From positions 2,036,501-2,100,500 of the forward strand of contig WLWX01000001.1 in NCBI GenBank assembly GCA_012103375.1: 64,000 nucleotides of DNA, read 5' to 3'. The notes beneath the pieces were generated by a model, which did not search any database, had not been told where the DNA came from, and was given only the letters and a program-made list of their open reading frames with translations. Shown piece after piece: positions 17,090 through 26,181 of the stretch (its first letter is position 1; the number at the start of each line of letters is the position of its first letter). Source of the stretch: Paracoccaceae bacterium. GTDB lineage: Bacteria; Pseudomonadota; Alphaproteobacteria; Rhodobacterales; Rhodobacteraceae. A program made the translations under genes and the position numbers.

Positions 17090-18142
17090 AAGCGTTTCGG
17101 CTTGAACCTGAATCGCGAGGGATTCCCTTGAGACCTGATCTGTGATTCATCCTGTTTGGGAGGATGGATCATGTCAGCACCTTTGCCATCTGCGCTTCGG
17201 ATACGGTTTCAGAGATACATTGAAGAAGGGTTGAGCGGGCGCGCGGCGGCGTTGCGGTTGAAGCTGTCGCCTGCCACAGGCGCGCGGTGGGCGCGTCAGG
17301 TGAGGATGAAGGGTCATGCGGAACCTGCCCGGCAGGGACCGCCGCGCGGCAAGGGAAAGCTGGCTCCGCATCGGGAATTCTTTGAGGAGTTGATCGCACA
17401 AGACCCTGACATCACGCTCTTTGAGTTGCGTAATGCGCTGGCCGATGCAGAGGGTGTGCGGGTGCATCACTCCTCCATCGCCAACCTTCTGTCCCGGCTC
17501 GGCTTCACGTACAAAAAAAGTCGCTGGTCGCAACCGAGCGCCGCCGCGCCAAGGTAAGGCAGCAACGGGCCGACTGGTTCAGATACCGCTCGCCAGCCAT
17601 TGCGACCTTTCCTGAGCGCGTTGTCTTTATTGACGAAACCGCAGTGAAGACAAACCTCACGCGCCTACGCGGCAGAGCCAAGCGCGGTAAGCGCCTGACG
17701 ATGGATGCGCCCTTCGGAAGCTGGGGAACCCAAACCTTGATCGCGGGCCTGACCCAAGGCGCGCTGATCGCACCTTGGGTCATCAAGGGAGCGATAGATG
17801 GCCCCGCCTTCGCGGCCTACATCCGCGAAGTGCTGGTCCCCGAGATCAACCCCGGCACTGTCGTCATTCTCGACAACCTGGCAACCCACCGGAATAAGGA
17901 GGCGACGCAGGCTTTACGCAATCACGGCTGCTGGTTCCTTTACCTGCCACCGTACTCGCCCGACCTGAATCCCATCGAGCAGGCCTTCTCTAAACTGAAA
18001 GCCCATTTGCGACGGATCGGGGCCAGGTCCTTTACCCAGGTCTTCGAAGCAATCGGAGCAATCTGCGATCTCTACGACCCAGTAGAATGCTGGAACTACT
18101 TTAAGGCCGCCGGATATGTCTCAGGTTAATGTCGAAACGCTT
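17090..18142 (+). mobile_element. IS630-family element, copy 1 (1053 bp)
   Basis: The element lies between TA dinucleotides (17088-17089 and 18143-18144), the target duplication typical of IS630/mariner elements. Terminal repeats are AAGCGTTTCG and its complement. It has the same length as copy 2 at 49126-50178, exactly 32,036 bp away in the same orientation, with no difference seen. It interrupts rhlE after codon 8. Confidence 0.95.
17171..18129 (+). CDS. IS630 transposase (two frames, -1 frameshift), copy 1
   Basis: The first frame (17171-17557) encodes an HTH protein starting MSAPLPSALRIRFQRYIEEG. The second (-1) frame continues to 18129 with the DDE core: FIDETAVKTN, VVILDNLATHRN and SPDLNPIEQAF. 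The frames meet at seven As in ACAAAAAAAGTCG (about 17511-17519), a likely slippery site. Reading through by -1 gives KSLVATERRRAKVRQ and then the catalytic domain. Many IS630-like elements use such a shift, so the two-frame layout is not evidence of decay. The start follows GGGAGG. Confidence 0.9.
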
Positions 18143-18166
18143 TAGGCCCAACATGTCAAAGTCCAT

Positions 18167-18512
18167 TGTATCTCTCTCTCGCAGGTCGCGTTAGACCTGC
18201 ACAAATAATTCGTCTCGGCCGCGCAGAATTGCGCCGCCGGGTGCGTTCGGGTTCTCGCCAAGGGCTGACGGTCGGGCGGAATTGCCCGATGGCCGCTTTG
18301 GCGCTGGCCCCCATGCGTGATCTTGGGAAACTATCCTGACCGGTCGGGTGGCTGATTAGCCTCTGCTCACGCGGCAGACTGACAGGTCGTTGGGGGGCAT
18401 ATCGCGGCAGCGCGGCGACAAGTCAAGGGTAGAGTGTGATTTGGACCGCATTGCGGAGGCGCCGGTAACGCTGGCCGCCGGGGTGACCGCGGCCTTCATG
18501 TGCTCTGCACGC
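18167..18512. other. Gene-free stretch upstream of rhlE
   Basis: 346 bp between the original rhlE start and the end of the LysR gene. The GAGAGAGAG just above 18166 on the minus strand is the likely rhlE ribosome-binding site. No RNA gene or reliable ORF was seen; the rest is presumably the rhlE promoter and leader. Confidence 0.45.
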
Positions 18513-19352
18513 TCAGCCATCAATGATCGCGGCCAGAACCGGGTCCAGCCAGCGCCATTGGGCCGCAGCCGCCGCATTCAGAACAAGGACCGAGGGGCGG
18601 GTGAATTCGGGTGCATTCGGCAGTGCGAACAGGCGCCCGGTGGCCAGATGCGGGGCGGCGATGCGGGCGGGCAGATAGGCGGCGCCACCTTCGGCCAGCA
18701 AATGTTCCAACCCCAGCGCGGCGGTGCCGAAATTCAGCCGCGCAGTTCCGGCATCGGCATAGGCGGCGGCGTGCTGGCGGCCAAAGTCGTCGCCAGCTTC
18801 GACAAAAACATAAGCCGGGTCAAAGGTGACGGGGCTGTCTGGGCGGGTCGAGACAAGGATCAGCCGGTCAGTGATCAGCGGGCGGATGGTCTGGCCACCC
18901 TGGCTGAGCGGCCAGTAGGTCAGCGAGATATCGGTCAACCCGCGCGCCTGCCAGTCGGCCAGATCCCCCTGACCGCCGTGCCAGACCGACAGCGCCAGAT
19001 CGGGTTCGGCGGCGCGGATGGCCGCGAACAGGCGTTGGCCCAGTTCAGGCCAGAGGTCCGGGTGACAGGCGATGTTGCACAGCCCGCTGGCCCCGTCGGG
19101 CAGGGCCGTTTCCTGACGCGCCTGGTGCCATAGCCCGGCAATGGTTTCCGCATAGCGGCGCAGGCACGCGCCCGCAGCGGTCAGGGTGGCGCCGGATTTC
19201 TGGCGGATGATCAGGGTCTGGCCTAACTCCTCCTCCAGCGATTTCAGGCGGGCGGTGACCGTCGATTGCGTCACGCCCAGTTGCACCGAGGCACGCACAA
19301 GGCTGCCGGTTTCGACGATGGCAAGGAAGGTGCGCAGGGCAGGCAGATTCAT
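18513..19352 (-). CDS. LysR-family transcriptional regulator
   Basis: A 279-residue LysR regulator from the ATG at 19352 (MNLPALRTFLAIVETGSLV). The N-terminal HTH includes ASVQLGVTQSTVTARLKSLE; the rest is an effector-binding domain. It is divergent from the aldehyde dehydrogenase gene across 97 bp that contain the dyad ATTCG-N7-CGAAT (19363-19379), so it likely controls that catabolic operon and itself. The inducer is unknown. Confidence 0.9.
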   Translation of the reverse strand: MNLPALRTFLAIVETGSLVRASVQLGVTQSTVTARLKSLEEELGQTLIIRQKSGATLTAAGACLRRYAETIAGLWHQARQETALPDGASGLCNIACHPDLWPELGQRLFAAIRAAEPDLALSVWHGGQGDLADWQARGLTDISLTYWPLSQGGQTIRPLITDRLILVSTRPDSPVTFDPAYVFVEAGDDFGRQHAAAYADAGTARLNFGTAALGLEHLLAEGGAAYLPARIAAPHLATGRLFALPNAPEFTRPSVLVLNAAAAAQWRWLDPVLAAIIDG

Positions 19353-19362
19353 ATGCAACTCA

Positions 19363-19379
19363 ATTCGTGTTATTCGAAT
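19363..19379. promoter_or_regulatory. Candidate LysR-binding dyad
   Basis: ATTCG-N7-CGAAT in the AT-rich gap between the LysR gene and the aldehyde dehydrogenase gene; a palindrome of the T-N11-A class bound by many LysR proteins. Assignment is by position and form only. Confidence 0.5.
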
Positions 19380-19449
19380 TTATTATGCAGAAAGTTTTGA
19401 TTTTAGAAAGCGTAAATTTGAGCTATTCATCACCGGGAAGGAGTCTTTC

Positions 19450-20928
19450 ATGAGCGACGTGCAGAATCTGAAAATGCTGATCGGGGGCGATTGGGTGGCG
19501 GCCAGTGATGGCGGCACGTTTGACAGTTTCGATCCCGCAAGCGGCAAGGTTTGGGCGACGGTCCCCGAGGCGACGGCGGATGACATCGACCGGGCGGTGC
19601 GCGCCGCTGATGCGGCCCTGACCGGGCCATGGGGCGCGATGACCCCGACCGAGCGTGGCAAATGCCTGCGCCGTCTGGGCGACCTGCTGGCCGAGAACTC
19701 GGAAAGCCTGGGGCGGATCGAAACCCGCGACACCGGCAAGATGTTCAAGGAAACCGCCTGGCAGGCGAAGTACATCGCCGAATTCCTGCATTTCTATGCC
19801 GGGGCTGCCGACAAGATTTCGGGAGAGACTCTGCCGATCGACAAGCCCGATATGTTTGTCTTCACGGATCGCGAACCCCTGGGCGTGATCGCAGCCGTGG
19901 TGCCGTGGAATTCGCAGCTTTTCCTGAGTGCGGTGAAGATCGGCCCGGCGCTGGCGGCGGGCAATACCATCGTGCTGAAGGCAAGCGAACACGGCCCCGC
20001 GCCACTTCTGGAATTCGGGCGTCTGATCGCCAAGGCGGGTATCCCGGACGGCGTCGTCAGCATCGTCACCGGCCACGGGGAACCCTGCGGGCGGGCGCTG
20101 ACCTCGCACCCGCTGGTGGCCCGCGTGTCGTTTACCGGCGGCCCGGCCTCGGCCGCGCATGTCATCCGCAACACGGCCGAGAATTTTGCCGAGTTATCGC
20201 TGGAACTGGGCGGGAAATCCCCCTTCATCGTGTTTGATGACGCGAATATCGAAAGCGCCGTCAACGGCTCGGTCGCAGGGATATTTGCGGCGACGGGGCA
20301 AAGCTGTGTCGCGGGGTCGCGGCTGTATCTGCACGAAGATATCGCCGACGATTTCCTGGCCCGGATGGTGAAGATTGCTGAAGGGATCACGATCGGCGAC
20401 CCGCAGGCCGAGGCGACAGAGATGGGGCCGCTGTGTACACAAGGGCAGCTGGATCACATCGAAGCGCAGGTGGCGCTGGCGGTTGAGGAAGGCGGCACCG
20501 TGCTGACCGGTGGGGCCCGGCCAGAGGGGCTGGAAGGTCTGTATTTTCAGCCCACGATAATCGACTGCCCGCGTCAGGACTTGACTATCGTCGATACCGA
20601 GCTGTTCGGCCCGGTCTTGTCTGTCCAGCGGTTCCGCACGGAAGACGACGTTGTGGCACTGGCCAATGATACCAAGCACGGGTTGGCGGCGGGGATATTC
20701 ACTCGGGATTCCGCGCGCAGCCTGCGCATGGCCAAACGGGTCAAAGCCGGGATCGTCTGGGTGAACACCTATCGCGCGATCAGCCCGATTGCCGAATTTG
20801 GCGGCATGAAGACCAGCGGTTATGGCCGCGAAAGCGGGTTCCAGGCGATCTATGACTACACGCGCCCCAAAACCGTCTGGATGAACCTGTCCGACGATCC
20901 CATTGCCAATCCCTTCCAGCCGAGGTGA
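19450..20928 (+). CDS. NAD(P)-dependent aldehyde dehydrogenase
   Basis: A 492-residue ALDH-superfamily enzyme oxidising an aldehyde to a carboxylate. Seen are VPWNSQLFLSAVKIGPALA, ELGGKSPFIVFDDA (general-base Glu region) and GQSCVAGSRLYL with the catalytic Cys. The ATG at 19450 follows GAAGGAG (19436-19442). It is first in an operon with an LLM flavin oxidoreductase, a DUF1185 protein, an alpha/beta hydrolase and a TPP-enzyme pseudogene, which points to catabolism of an unidentified compound. Confidence 0.93.
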   Translation: MSDVQNLKMLIGGDWVAASDGGTFDSFDPASGKVWATVPEATADDIDRAVRAADAALTGPWGAMTPTERGKCLRRLGDLLAENSESLGRIETRDTGKMFKETAWQAKYIAEFLHFYAGAADKISGETLPIDKPDMFVFTDREPLGVIAAVVPWNSQLFLSAVKIGPALAAGNTIVLKASEHGPAPLLEFGRLIAKAGIPDGVVSIVTGHGEPCGRALTSHPLVARVSFTGGPASAAHVIRNTAENFAELSLELGGKSPFIVFDDANIESAVNGSVAGIFAATGQSCVAGSRLYLHEDIADDFLARMVKIAEGITIGDPQAEATEMGPLCTQGQLDHIEAQVALAVEEGGTVLTGGARPEGLEGLYFQPTIIDCPRQDLTIVDTELFGPVLSVQRFRTEDDVVALANDTKHGLAAGIFTRDSARSLRMAKRVKAGIVWVNTYRAISPIAEFGGMKTSGYGRESGFQAIYDYTRPKTVWMNLSDDPIANPFQPR

Positions 20929-20933
20929 GCTCC

Positions 20934-21968
20934 ATGAAATTCCACATCGCCATCAATCTTGAACGCATGGACGCAAGCGCCGATATGGCCGCGGTGCGCG
21001 CGCATACCGAAGACATGATCCGAATGGCCGATCAGGCCGGGTTCGAGGTTGCCTGGGCCGCCGAGCACCACGCGCTGGAAATGACCATCGCGCCCAATCC
21101 GTTCCAGATCATGACCTGGTGGGCCGGCATCACCGAGACTATCCGCCTGGGCTGCGGTGTTGCCAACGCAGCCTATTGGCACCCGATCAACATCGCCGGA
21201 GAGGCGGCGCTGGTCGATCTGCTATCGGATGGGCGGCTTGAATTCGGCCTCGGCTCGGGCGCGTATCAGCGAGAGTTCGACCGGATGCGCCCTGGGCTCG
21301 ACCAGAAGGACAGCTACAAATACATGCAGGAGATGCTGCCGCTGGTGCGCAAACTGTGGCAGGGCGACGTGGAGCACGACGGAGAATTCTGGTCGTTCCC
21401 CAAGGCGACCTCCTGCCCGAAACCGGTGCAGGATGACGTGCCGGTCTGGGTCGCCGCGCGATCGCCCGTCACCTTCGACCATGCCGTGGCCAACGACTGC
21501 AACGTGATGAGCTGGCCACTGACGATGCCGTTTTCGGAGGCTGAGAAATATCGCACCCAACTGGACGAGGCGATCGCCAAGGCGGGCGGCACCTGGAACG
21601 GGCGTTTCGCGATGATGCGCCACACCAGCGTTTACGCGACCGAGGCGGACCGCGAAGCCACCATGCACGCGATCCGCAATGTGCTGGGCATGTTCGGCAA
21701 TCTGATGATGAAGAAGGGTGACGTGGTGAACGGCTTCCCCGACCGGGTGCCGCTTGAGGAATTGGAGGGCAACGTCCGGGTCGATCCGGCGATGCTGGAA
21801 GAAAACCTGGTCTTCGGGTCGCCCGAAACGGTTGTCGAAAAGTTGCGTAAATACGAAGCGTTGGGTGTGGATGCGTTCATCTATTACGCCTCGATGGGCC
21901 TCGGCATGGCCGAGCAAAAACGCAGCCTTGAGCTGTTCATCAATAACGTCATGCCGGAGTTCGCCTGA
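20934..21968 (+). CDS. LLM-class flavin-dependent monooxygenase/oxidoreductase
   Basis: A 344-residue luciferase-like (F420/FMN-type) TIM-barrel protein. It begins MKFHIAINLERMDASADMAA and contains WAAEHHALE, LGCGVANAAYWHP and the LEFGLGSGAYQREF segment of bacterial luciferase-like enzymes. It likely uses reduced FMN supplied by a separate reductase; the substrate is unknown. The start follows GAGGTGAG and is 6 bp after the ALDH stop. Its stop overlaps the DUF1185 start, so translation is coupled. Confidence 0.9.
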   Translation: MKFHIAINLERMDASADMAAVRAHTEDMIRMADQAGFEVAWAAEHHALEMTIAPNPFQIMTWWAGITETIRLGCGVANAAYWHPINIAGEAALVDLLSDGRLEFGLGSGAYQREFDRMRPGLDQKDSYKYMQEMLPLVRKLWQGDVEHDGEFWSFPKATSCPKPVQDDVPVWVAARSPVTFDHAVANDCNVMSWPLTMPFSEAEKYRTQLDEAIAKAGGTWNGRFAMMRHTSVYATEADREATMHAIRNVLGMFGNLMMKKGDVVNGFPDRVPLEELEGNVRVDPAMLEENLVFGSPETVVEKLRKYEALGVDAFIYYASMGLGMAEQKRSLELFINNVMPEFA

Positions 21969-22564
21969 TGCCCGCAGAAATTCGCCGCACCCTGTTGCAG
22001 ATTCAAACCACGCAGATCGAAGGTGGCCGCCCGGTGCCGGTGCCGACCAAGCTGATCGCCGCACTGGCGATCATCAAAAACCCCTGGCACGGGAGGGGGT
22101 TCGTAGAGGACCTGCGCCCGGAAATTCGTGATGTCGGCCCCGAAGTTGGCAAGCTGCTGACCGGCATGATCCTCGACGTGACCGGCGATGCCCTGGAAGG
22201 TTATGGCAAGGCCAGTGTTGTCGGGATGGGGGGTGAGATTGAGCATGCGCAGGCGCTGACCCATACGCTGTGGTTCGGCAATCAGTACCGTGATGCGGTC
22301 GGGGCCAAGACCTATCTGGCGTTCACCAACTGCAAGGGCGTCGCCGGGCAACCGATCATGATCCCGCTGATGGACAAGCATGACGCGGGGCGGCGCAGCC
22401 ACTACCAGACGATCCACCTGAATGTGCCCGACGCGCCGGGACCGGATGAGATTGTGATCGCGCTGGGGGCCTCCATCGGTGGTCACCCGCATCACCGGAT
22501 TGGCGACCGGTATGAGGATCTGCGCGAGATGGGGCATGACGTGGACAACCCGGCGGGTGTCTGA
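21968..22564 (+). CDS. DUF1185 (amino-acid-synthesis family) protein
   Basis: A 198-residue protein of the DUF1185 family, often labelled amino acid synthesis protein without a proven reaction. It begins MPAEIRRTLLQIQTTQIEGG and contains NPWHGRGFVEDL, ASVVGMGGEIEHA and GGHPHHRIGDRYEDL, with conserved His and acidic residues. In many genomes it accompanies LLM oxidoreductases and alpha/beta hydrolases, as here. The gene overlaps both neighbours. A role in the same catabolic route is inferred. Confidence 0.8.
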   Translation: MPAEIRRTLLQIQTTQIEGGRPVPVPTKLIAALAIIKNPWHGRGFVEDLRPEIRDVGPEVGKLLTGMILDVTGDALEGYGKASVVGMGGEIEHAQALTHTLWFGNQYRDAVGAKTYLAFTNCKGVAGQPIMIPLMDKHDAGRRSHYQTIHLNVPDAPGPDEIVIALGASIGGHPHHRIGDRYEDLREMGHDVDNPAGV

Positions 22565-23354
22565 GGTCGCACCAGACGGCACGGCTTATGAGTTGAGCGG
22601 GCCGGAAGGCGCGCCACTTGTGGCGTTGATCCACGGGCTGGGGCTGTGCCGGGATGTCTGGGCCGGGTTGCTGCCAGAGTTTGCGGCGCATTACCGCGTG
22701 CTGAATTACGATCTGTACGGGCATGGCGCGTCTGCGCCGGTGCCGGGGGATGCCTCGCTGACGGTCTATTCCGATCAGCTGGCCGGGTTGCTGGATCATG
22801 TTGGCGCGGATCGCGCGGCGGTCGTCGGGTTTTCCATCGGCGGGATGATCAACCGGCGGTTCGCGCTGGATCACCGGGATCGGCTGACTGCGCTGGTGAT
22901 CCTGAATTCGCCGCACGACCGTGGGGCCGAGGGGCAGAAGGCGGTCGAGGATCGCGCCGCGACGGTGCGCGATCAGGGGGCGTTTGCGACCTTTGACGAA
23001 GCGCTGAAGCGGTGGTTCACGCCTGGGTTTCTGGCCTCGGGCGCGGCCGCCCCGCAACTGGTCCGCGACTGGCGCGCGCAGGTTGATCCTGAAAGCTACG
23101 CTCAGGCCGCCTGGGTGCTGGCCAATGGGGTGCGCGAGCTGATCGCGCCCGACCCGGCAATCACTGCGCCGACGCTGGTGGTGACCTGTGAAAACGACAG
23201 CGGCTCAACCCCCGCGATGGCGCGCCAGATCGCCGCCGAAATCCCGGGGGCCGCGCTTGCCATCGTGCCCGCCCTGCAACATCTGGGGCTGATGGAAGCG
23301 CCGCGCGCCTTCACCGCCCCAACCCTCGAATTTCTTGAAAGGACGCTGAAATGA
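22536..23354 (+). CDS. Alpha/beta-fold hydrolase
   Basis: A 272-residue alpha/beta hydrolase of the enol-lactone hydrolase (PcaD)-like type. The oxyanion motif IHGLGLCRD, the nucleophile elbow GFSIGGM (Ser), an Asp in CENDSGST and the catalytic His in LQHLGLMEAP are visible. The ATG at 22536 lies within the end of the DUF1185 gene and gives a normal N-terminus. The stop overlaps the start region of the TPP-enzyme pseudogene. Substrate unknown. Confidence 0.88.
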   Translation: MTWTTRRVSEVAPDGTAYELSGPEGAPLVALIHGLGLCRDVWAGLLPEFAAHYRVLNYDLYGHGASAPVPGDASLTVYSDQLAGLLDHVGADRAAVVGFSIGGMINRRFALDHRDRLTALVILNSPHDRGAEGQKAVEDRAATVRDQGAFATFDEALKRWFTPGFLASGAAAPQLVRDWRAQVDPESYAQAAWVLANGVRELIAPDPAITAPTLVVTCENDSGSTPAMARQIAAEIPGAALAIVPALQHLGLMEAPRAFTAPTLEFLERTLK

Positions 23355-25025
23355 TGCCGATGTCGGGCGGACAAGCCGCTGTTGAGGCGCTGAGGGCCGA
23401 GAAGACCAGCCATGTGTTCGGCCTGATCGGCTCGGCCACGATGGAGATGTTCGACGCGCTATATGATGCGGGTGATATCCAGCTGATCGGCGTGCATGAC
23501 GAACGCACCGGCACGCATATGGCCGACGGGTTCGCGCGCGCCAGCGGGCAGGCGGGCGTGGTGCTGGCCGGGCAGAACGGACCGGGGGCGACGAACCTAG
23601 TCACTGGTCTGGCGCAGGCGATGGCGGCGTTTTCGCCGGTCGTCAGCATCGCCGGGGCGCTGTCGTCGGGCCATGTCTATCGCGATGCGTTTCAGGAGGT
23701 CGATCAGCAGGCGCTGTTCACCCCGGTCACCAAGAAGACATGGACCGCCCCCAGCACCGACCGGGTGCCGGAATTGGTGCGAGAGGCGTTTCGCACCGCG
23801 ATGACGCCGCGGCGCGGGCCGGTGCAATTGAACCTGCCGCGCGACGTTCTGGCCGCGCGGGCTGAGTTTGCCCCGATGCAGACGCCTGATGCCTATCGCG
23901 CCCAGTCGGCACCCGCCGGTCAGGCGGACCAGATCAAGGCGGCGGCGAAGATGCTGGCCGGGGCTGCGCGCCCGGTCATCATCGCAGGTGGCGGGATCAA
24001 GAACACGCGCGGCGATGCGGCGGCGCTGGCGCTGGCCGAGGCGTTGAATTGCCCCATCGTGACCTCGCCCGGTCACGGCGATGCGGTGCCCTTCGGGCAT
24101 CCGCTGAACGCCGGGCAGATGGGGCCGCGGGGGAATGCAGTCGCCTCTCGACTGGTGTTGGAGGCGGACGTCATTCTGGCGCTGGGGACGCGGCTGGGCT
24201 TCAATTCGACCTTCTATACATACGACAACATCAACCGCGATGCGGCGATCATTCAGGTGGAACTGGAACCGACCGCCATCGGGCGGTTCTTCCCGGTTGA
24301 GATCGGTATCTGGGCCGATGCGCCGACTGCAGCGGGTCAATTGACCGAGGCTGTGGGTCGCATCAAGGACCGCGCGCTGGCCGACGGTTGGACGGCCGGA
24401 TTCAAGGCAGATCGGGCGGCGTTTCTGGCCAAGCGGGATGCGGATGCGGAGGAGAGCGATCCGACGCAACCCTCGGGCCTGTTCAAGGCATTGCGCGGGG
24501 TGCTGCCCGAGGATGCGGCGATCACGATGGACGCGGGCACGCTGTGTTTACAGGCGACCGACGCGCTGAACTATCACTGCCCCGGCAGCCTGTTCACGCC
24601 GCTGGATTTCGGCCTGGTCGGGTTCTCTTTCGCCTGTGGGCTGGGCGTGAAACTGGCGCAGCCTGAGCGGCCCGTGGTGTCCCTGATGGGCGATGGTGGA
24701 TTCGGGATGACGGTGAGTGAGTTGAGCACAGCGGTGGATCACGGAATCAACACCGTGACCGTGGTGATGAACAACCAGTGCTGGGGGGCCTAGAAAGCCT
24801 ATCAGCGCGATTTCTTCAACGGGCGCTATATCGGGGCGGATGTCTCTAGCCCGCCGTTCGACAAATTGGCGGAGCTTTATGGCGCTGCGGGCTTTCCCGC
24901 CGACAAGCTGGGCGATGTGGCCGGCGCCGTCGAGGCGGCGTTGGCCTGCGGTGGTGGATGTCGCGGTGGACCCCGCTGCGCTGTATTCCTTCCGCCGTGA
25001 CAGTTTCAAGCACCGGGGCGGGTGA
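23351..25025 (+). pseudogene. Thiamine-diphosphate-dependent enzyme (acetolactate-synthase-like), inactivated
   Basis: The N-terminal 480 residues look intact: the PYR domain with the catalytic Glu in GVHDERTGTHMADG, the central domain, and the TPP-binding motif GDGGFGMTVSEL continuing to MNNQCWGA. A TAG at 24791-24793 then replaces what should be a Glu or Lys codon; the frame goes on KAYQRDFFNGRYIGADV. A second lesion near 24945-24955 shifts the frame; the expected C-terminus (VVDVAVDPAALYSFRRDSFK) lies in another frame to 25025. With both lesions the C-terminal part of the TPP fold is lost. Confidence 0.9.
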
Positions 25026-25042
25026 CTCCAGCGCTTGACTAG

Positions 25043-25062
25043 GTGTAAGTCACCGCTTACAC
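25043..25062. promoter_or_regulatory. ArsR-type operator 1
   Basis: GTGTAAG-TCACCG-CTTACAC, a perfect 7-bp inverted repeat just upstream of the arsR-family gene. It is a likely autoregulatory site. Confidence 0.65.
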
Positions 25063-25078
25063 GTAAGTGATGACTTAC
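25063..25078. promoter_or_regulatory. ArsR-type operator 2 over the start codon
   Basis: GTAAGT-GATG-ACTTAC, a perfect 6-bp inverted repeat adjoining operator 1 and containing the GTG/ATG start codons of the regulator gene. It shares the GTAAG half-site with operator 1. Confidence 0.6.
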
Positions 25079-25381
25079 GAGGCTGCCCTCCACGCCCTGG
25101 CCGATCCAACGCGCCGCGCAATCTTTGAATCACTGCGCCGCCACCCGTGTACGGTGACCGATCTGGCGAAATCCCAACCGGTCAGCCGACCGGCGGTCTC
25201 GCAACATCTGAAAGTCCTGCATGACGCCAGGCTGGTGCAGGCAACCCCGAAGGGCAGCCACCGGATCTATGCCGTCCGACCAGAGGGGTTGGAGGCGCTT
25301 CGCCGATACCTCGACGGGTTCTGGGACGGAACGCTGGCCGCCTTCGGGGCCGAAATTTCCAAACGAAATCAACACAGATAG
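25070..25381 (+). CDS. ArsR-family transcriptional repressor
   Basis: A 103-residue winged-helix regulator: LADPTRRAIFESLRR at the N-terminus and QPVSRPAVSQHLKVLHDARL as the recognition helix. No metal-binding Cys cluster is seen, so it belongs to the SRPBCC-partner type rather than metal sensors. The ATG at 25070 or the GTG at 25067 may start it; both lie inside a palindrome. It is followed 8 bp later by an SRPBCC gene, the usual ArsR-SRPBCC pair. Confidence 0.88.
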   Translation: MTYEAALHALADPTRRAIFESLRRHPCTVTDLAKSQPVSRPAVSQHLKVLHDARLVQATPKGSHRIYAVRPEGLEALRRYLDGFWDGTLAAFGAEISKRNQHR

Positions 25382-25389
25382 GAACCGCC

Positions 25390-25860
25390 ATGCTTGCCCC
25401 CATCGAAAAATCCATTGACGTGCCCTGCGATCAGAAAACCGCCTTTTCGGTGTTTGTTGAGGAGATGCACACTTGGTGGCCGCTGGGCAAATTCACCCTT
25501 TCGGCGATGAAGGGCGCGCCTGCCAAGACGATCCGGATTGACGCGCGCGAGGGTGGGCAGATCACCGAGGTCGGATCGGACGATACCGAAACCAGTTGGG
25601 GCCATATCGAAACCTATGACCCCTATGGTTTCGTGGCGATGCGCTTCAACATCCCCGCGCCAAATTACGATGGCGAGGGGCTGACACTGTTGGAGCTGAC
25701 GTTCACGTCCATCGACACCGGCACCCGCGTCGACCTGAAGCAAAGCGACTGGGAAGCCATGGGCGACTGGGCCGAAGGCGTTCACGGCGGTTATGGTCAG
25801 GGCTGGGTGATGATCTTTGAGGGGGCTTACGCCGAGGCCTGCGCGACGAAAGCGGGCTGA
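25390..25860 (+). CDS. SRPBCC (AHSA1-type) domain protein
   Basis: A 156-residue START/AHSA1-like protein with a hydrophobic ligand cavity. Seen are the N-terminal VPCDQKTAFSVFVEE, HTWWPLGKFTL and C-terminal GWVMIFEGAYAEAC. The role is unknown; in ArsR-SRPBCC pairs it may bind a small hydrophobic molecule. It is co-transcribed with the ArsR regulator and converges on the DUF4387/AtuA operon. Confidence 0.85.
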   Translation: MLAPIEKSIDVPCDQKTAFSVFVEEMHTWWPLGKFTLSAMKGAPAKTIRIDAREGGQITEVGSDDTETSWGHIETYDPYGFVAMRFNIPAPNYDGEGLTLLELTFTSIDTGTRVDLKQSDWEAMGDWAEGVHGGYGQGWVMIFEGAYAEACATKAG

Positions 25861-25884
25861 ACTGTCCGGGGCTTTCGTGCGGCC

Positions 25885-26181
25885 TCAGACCTCCATCTCG
25901 GCCAGCAGGTTTGCAAAGCTTGCGCCGTGCATGTCGCGGTCATCCACCGCACCTTGCCGGGCGGGCCGCGGGATCGAGAATTTGACCACGTTCAATTCGG
26001 GCATGTCGAAGCGTTTCATCACTGCGGGGTCGGTGCCAAGCAGTTGGGCGACGCGAGCGGATTCCAACCCCTGTGACACCTGCTGAAACACGGTCGCATC
26101 CGCGCAGAAGATATCGAGCGTCAGCCAGAAAGGCCCGGCGTTCTTTGACCGCACCTTGTCGGCCAGTTCGCCAAGTTTCAC
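25885..26181 (-). CDS. DUF4387 protein, AtuA partner
   Basis: A 98-residue protein starting at the GTG 26181 (VKLGELADKVRSKNAGPFWL, read as Met). DUF4387 proteins occur almost always beside AtuA/DUF1446 genes, and here the GTGA overlaps the AtuA stop, so translation is coupled. Contains LTLDIFCADATVF and a C-terminal DRDMHGASFANLLAEMEV. Function unproven; likely a small subunit or partner of AtuA. Confidence 0.85.
   Translation of the reverse strand: MKLGELADKVRSKNAGPFWLTLDIFCADATVFQQVSQGLESARVAQLLGTDPAVMKRFDMPELNVVKFSIPRPARQGAVDDRDMHGASFANLLAEMEV

Larger units (their letters stand above)
15906..18166 (-). pseudogene. rhlE: RhlE-type DEAD-box RNA helicase, split by IS630
   Basis: The body (15906-17087) has Walker A AQTGTGKTAAF, PTRELAKQI, DEADHVLDLGF, SATMP, RIGRTARAG and a basic C-terminus. 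Its first eight codons (MDFDMLGL) lie at 18166-18143, beyond an IS630 element inserted at a TA. Removing the element and one TA restores MDFDMLGLAPRLVAKLAEQG exactly. An ATG inside the element (17150) is in frame with the body and would make a chimera starting MNHRSGLKGIPRDSG. It keeps motifs I-VI but loses the upstream aromatic residue of the Q-motif region. Whether it is expressed is unknown. Confidence 0.9.

Noticed and set aside
17171-18129. Two-frame IS630 transposase as a pseudogene
   Set aside because: An A7 run at the join and the same layout in copy 2 fit programmed -1 frameshifting.
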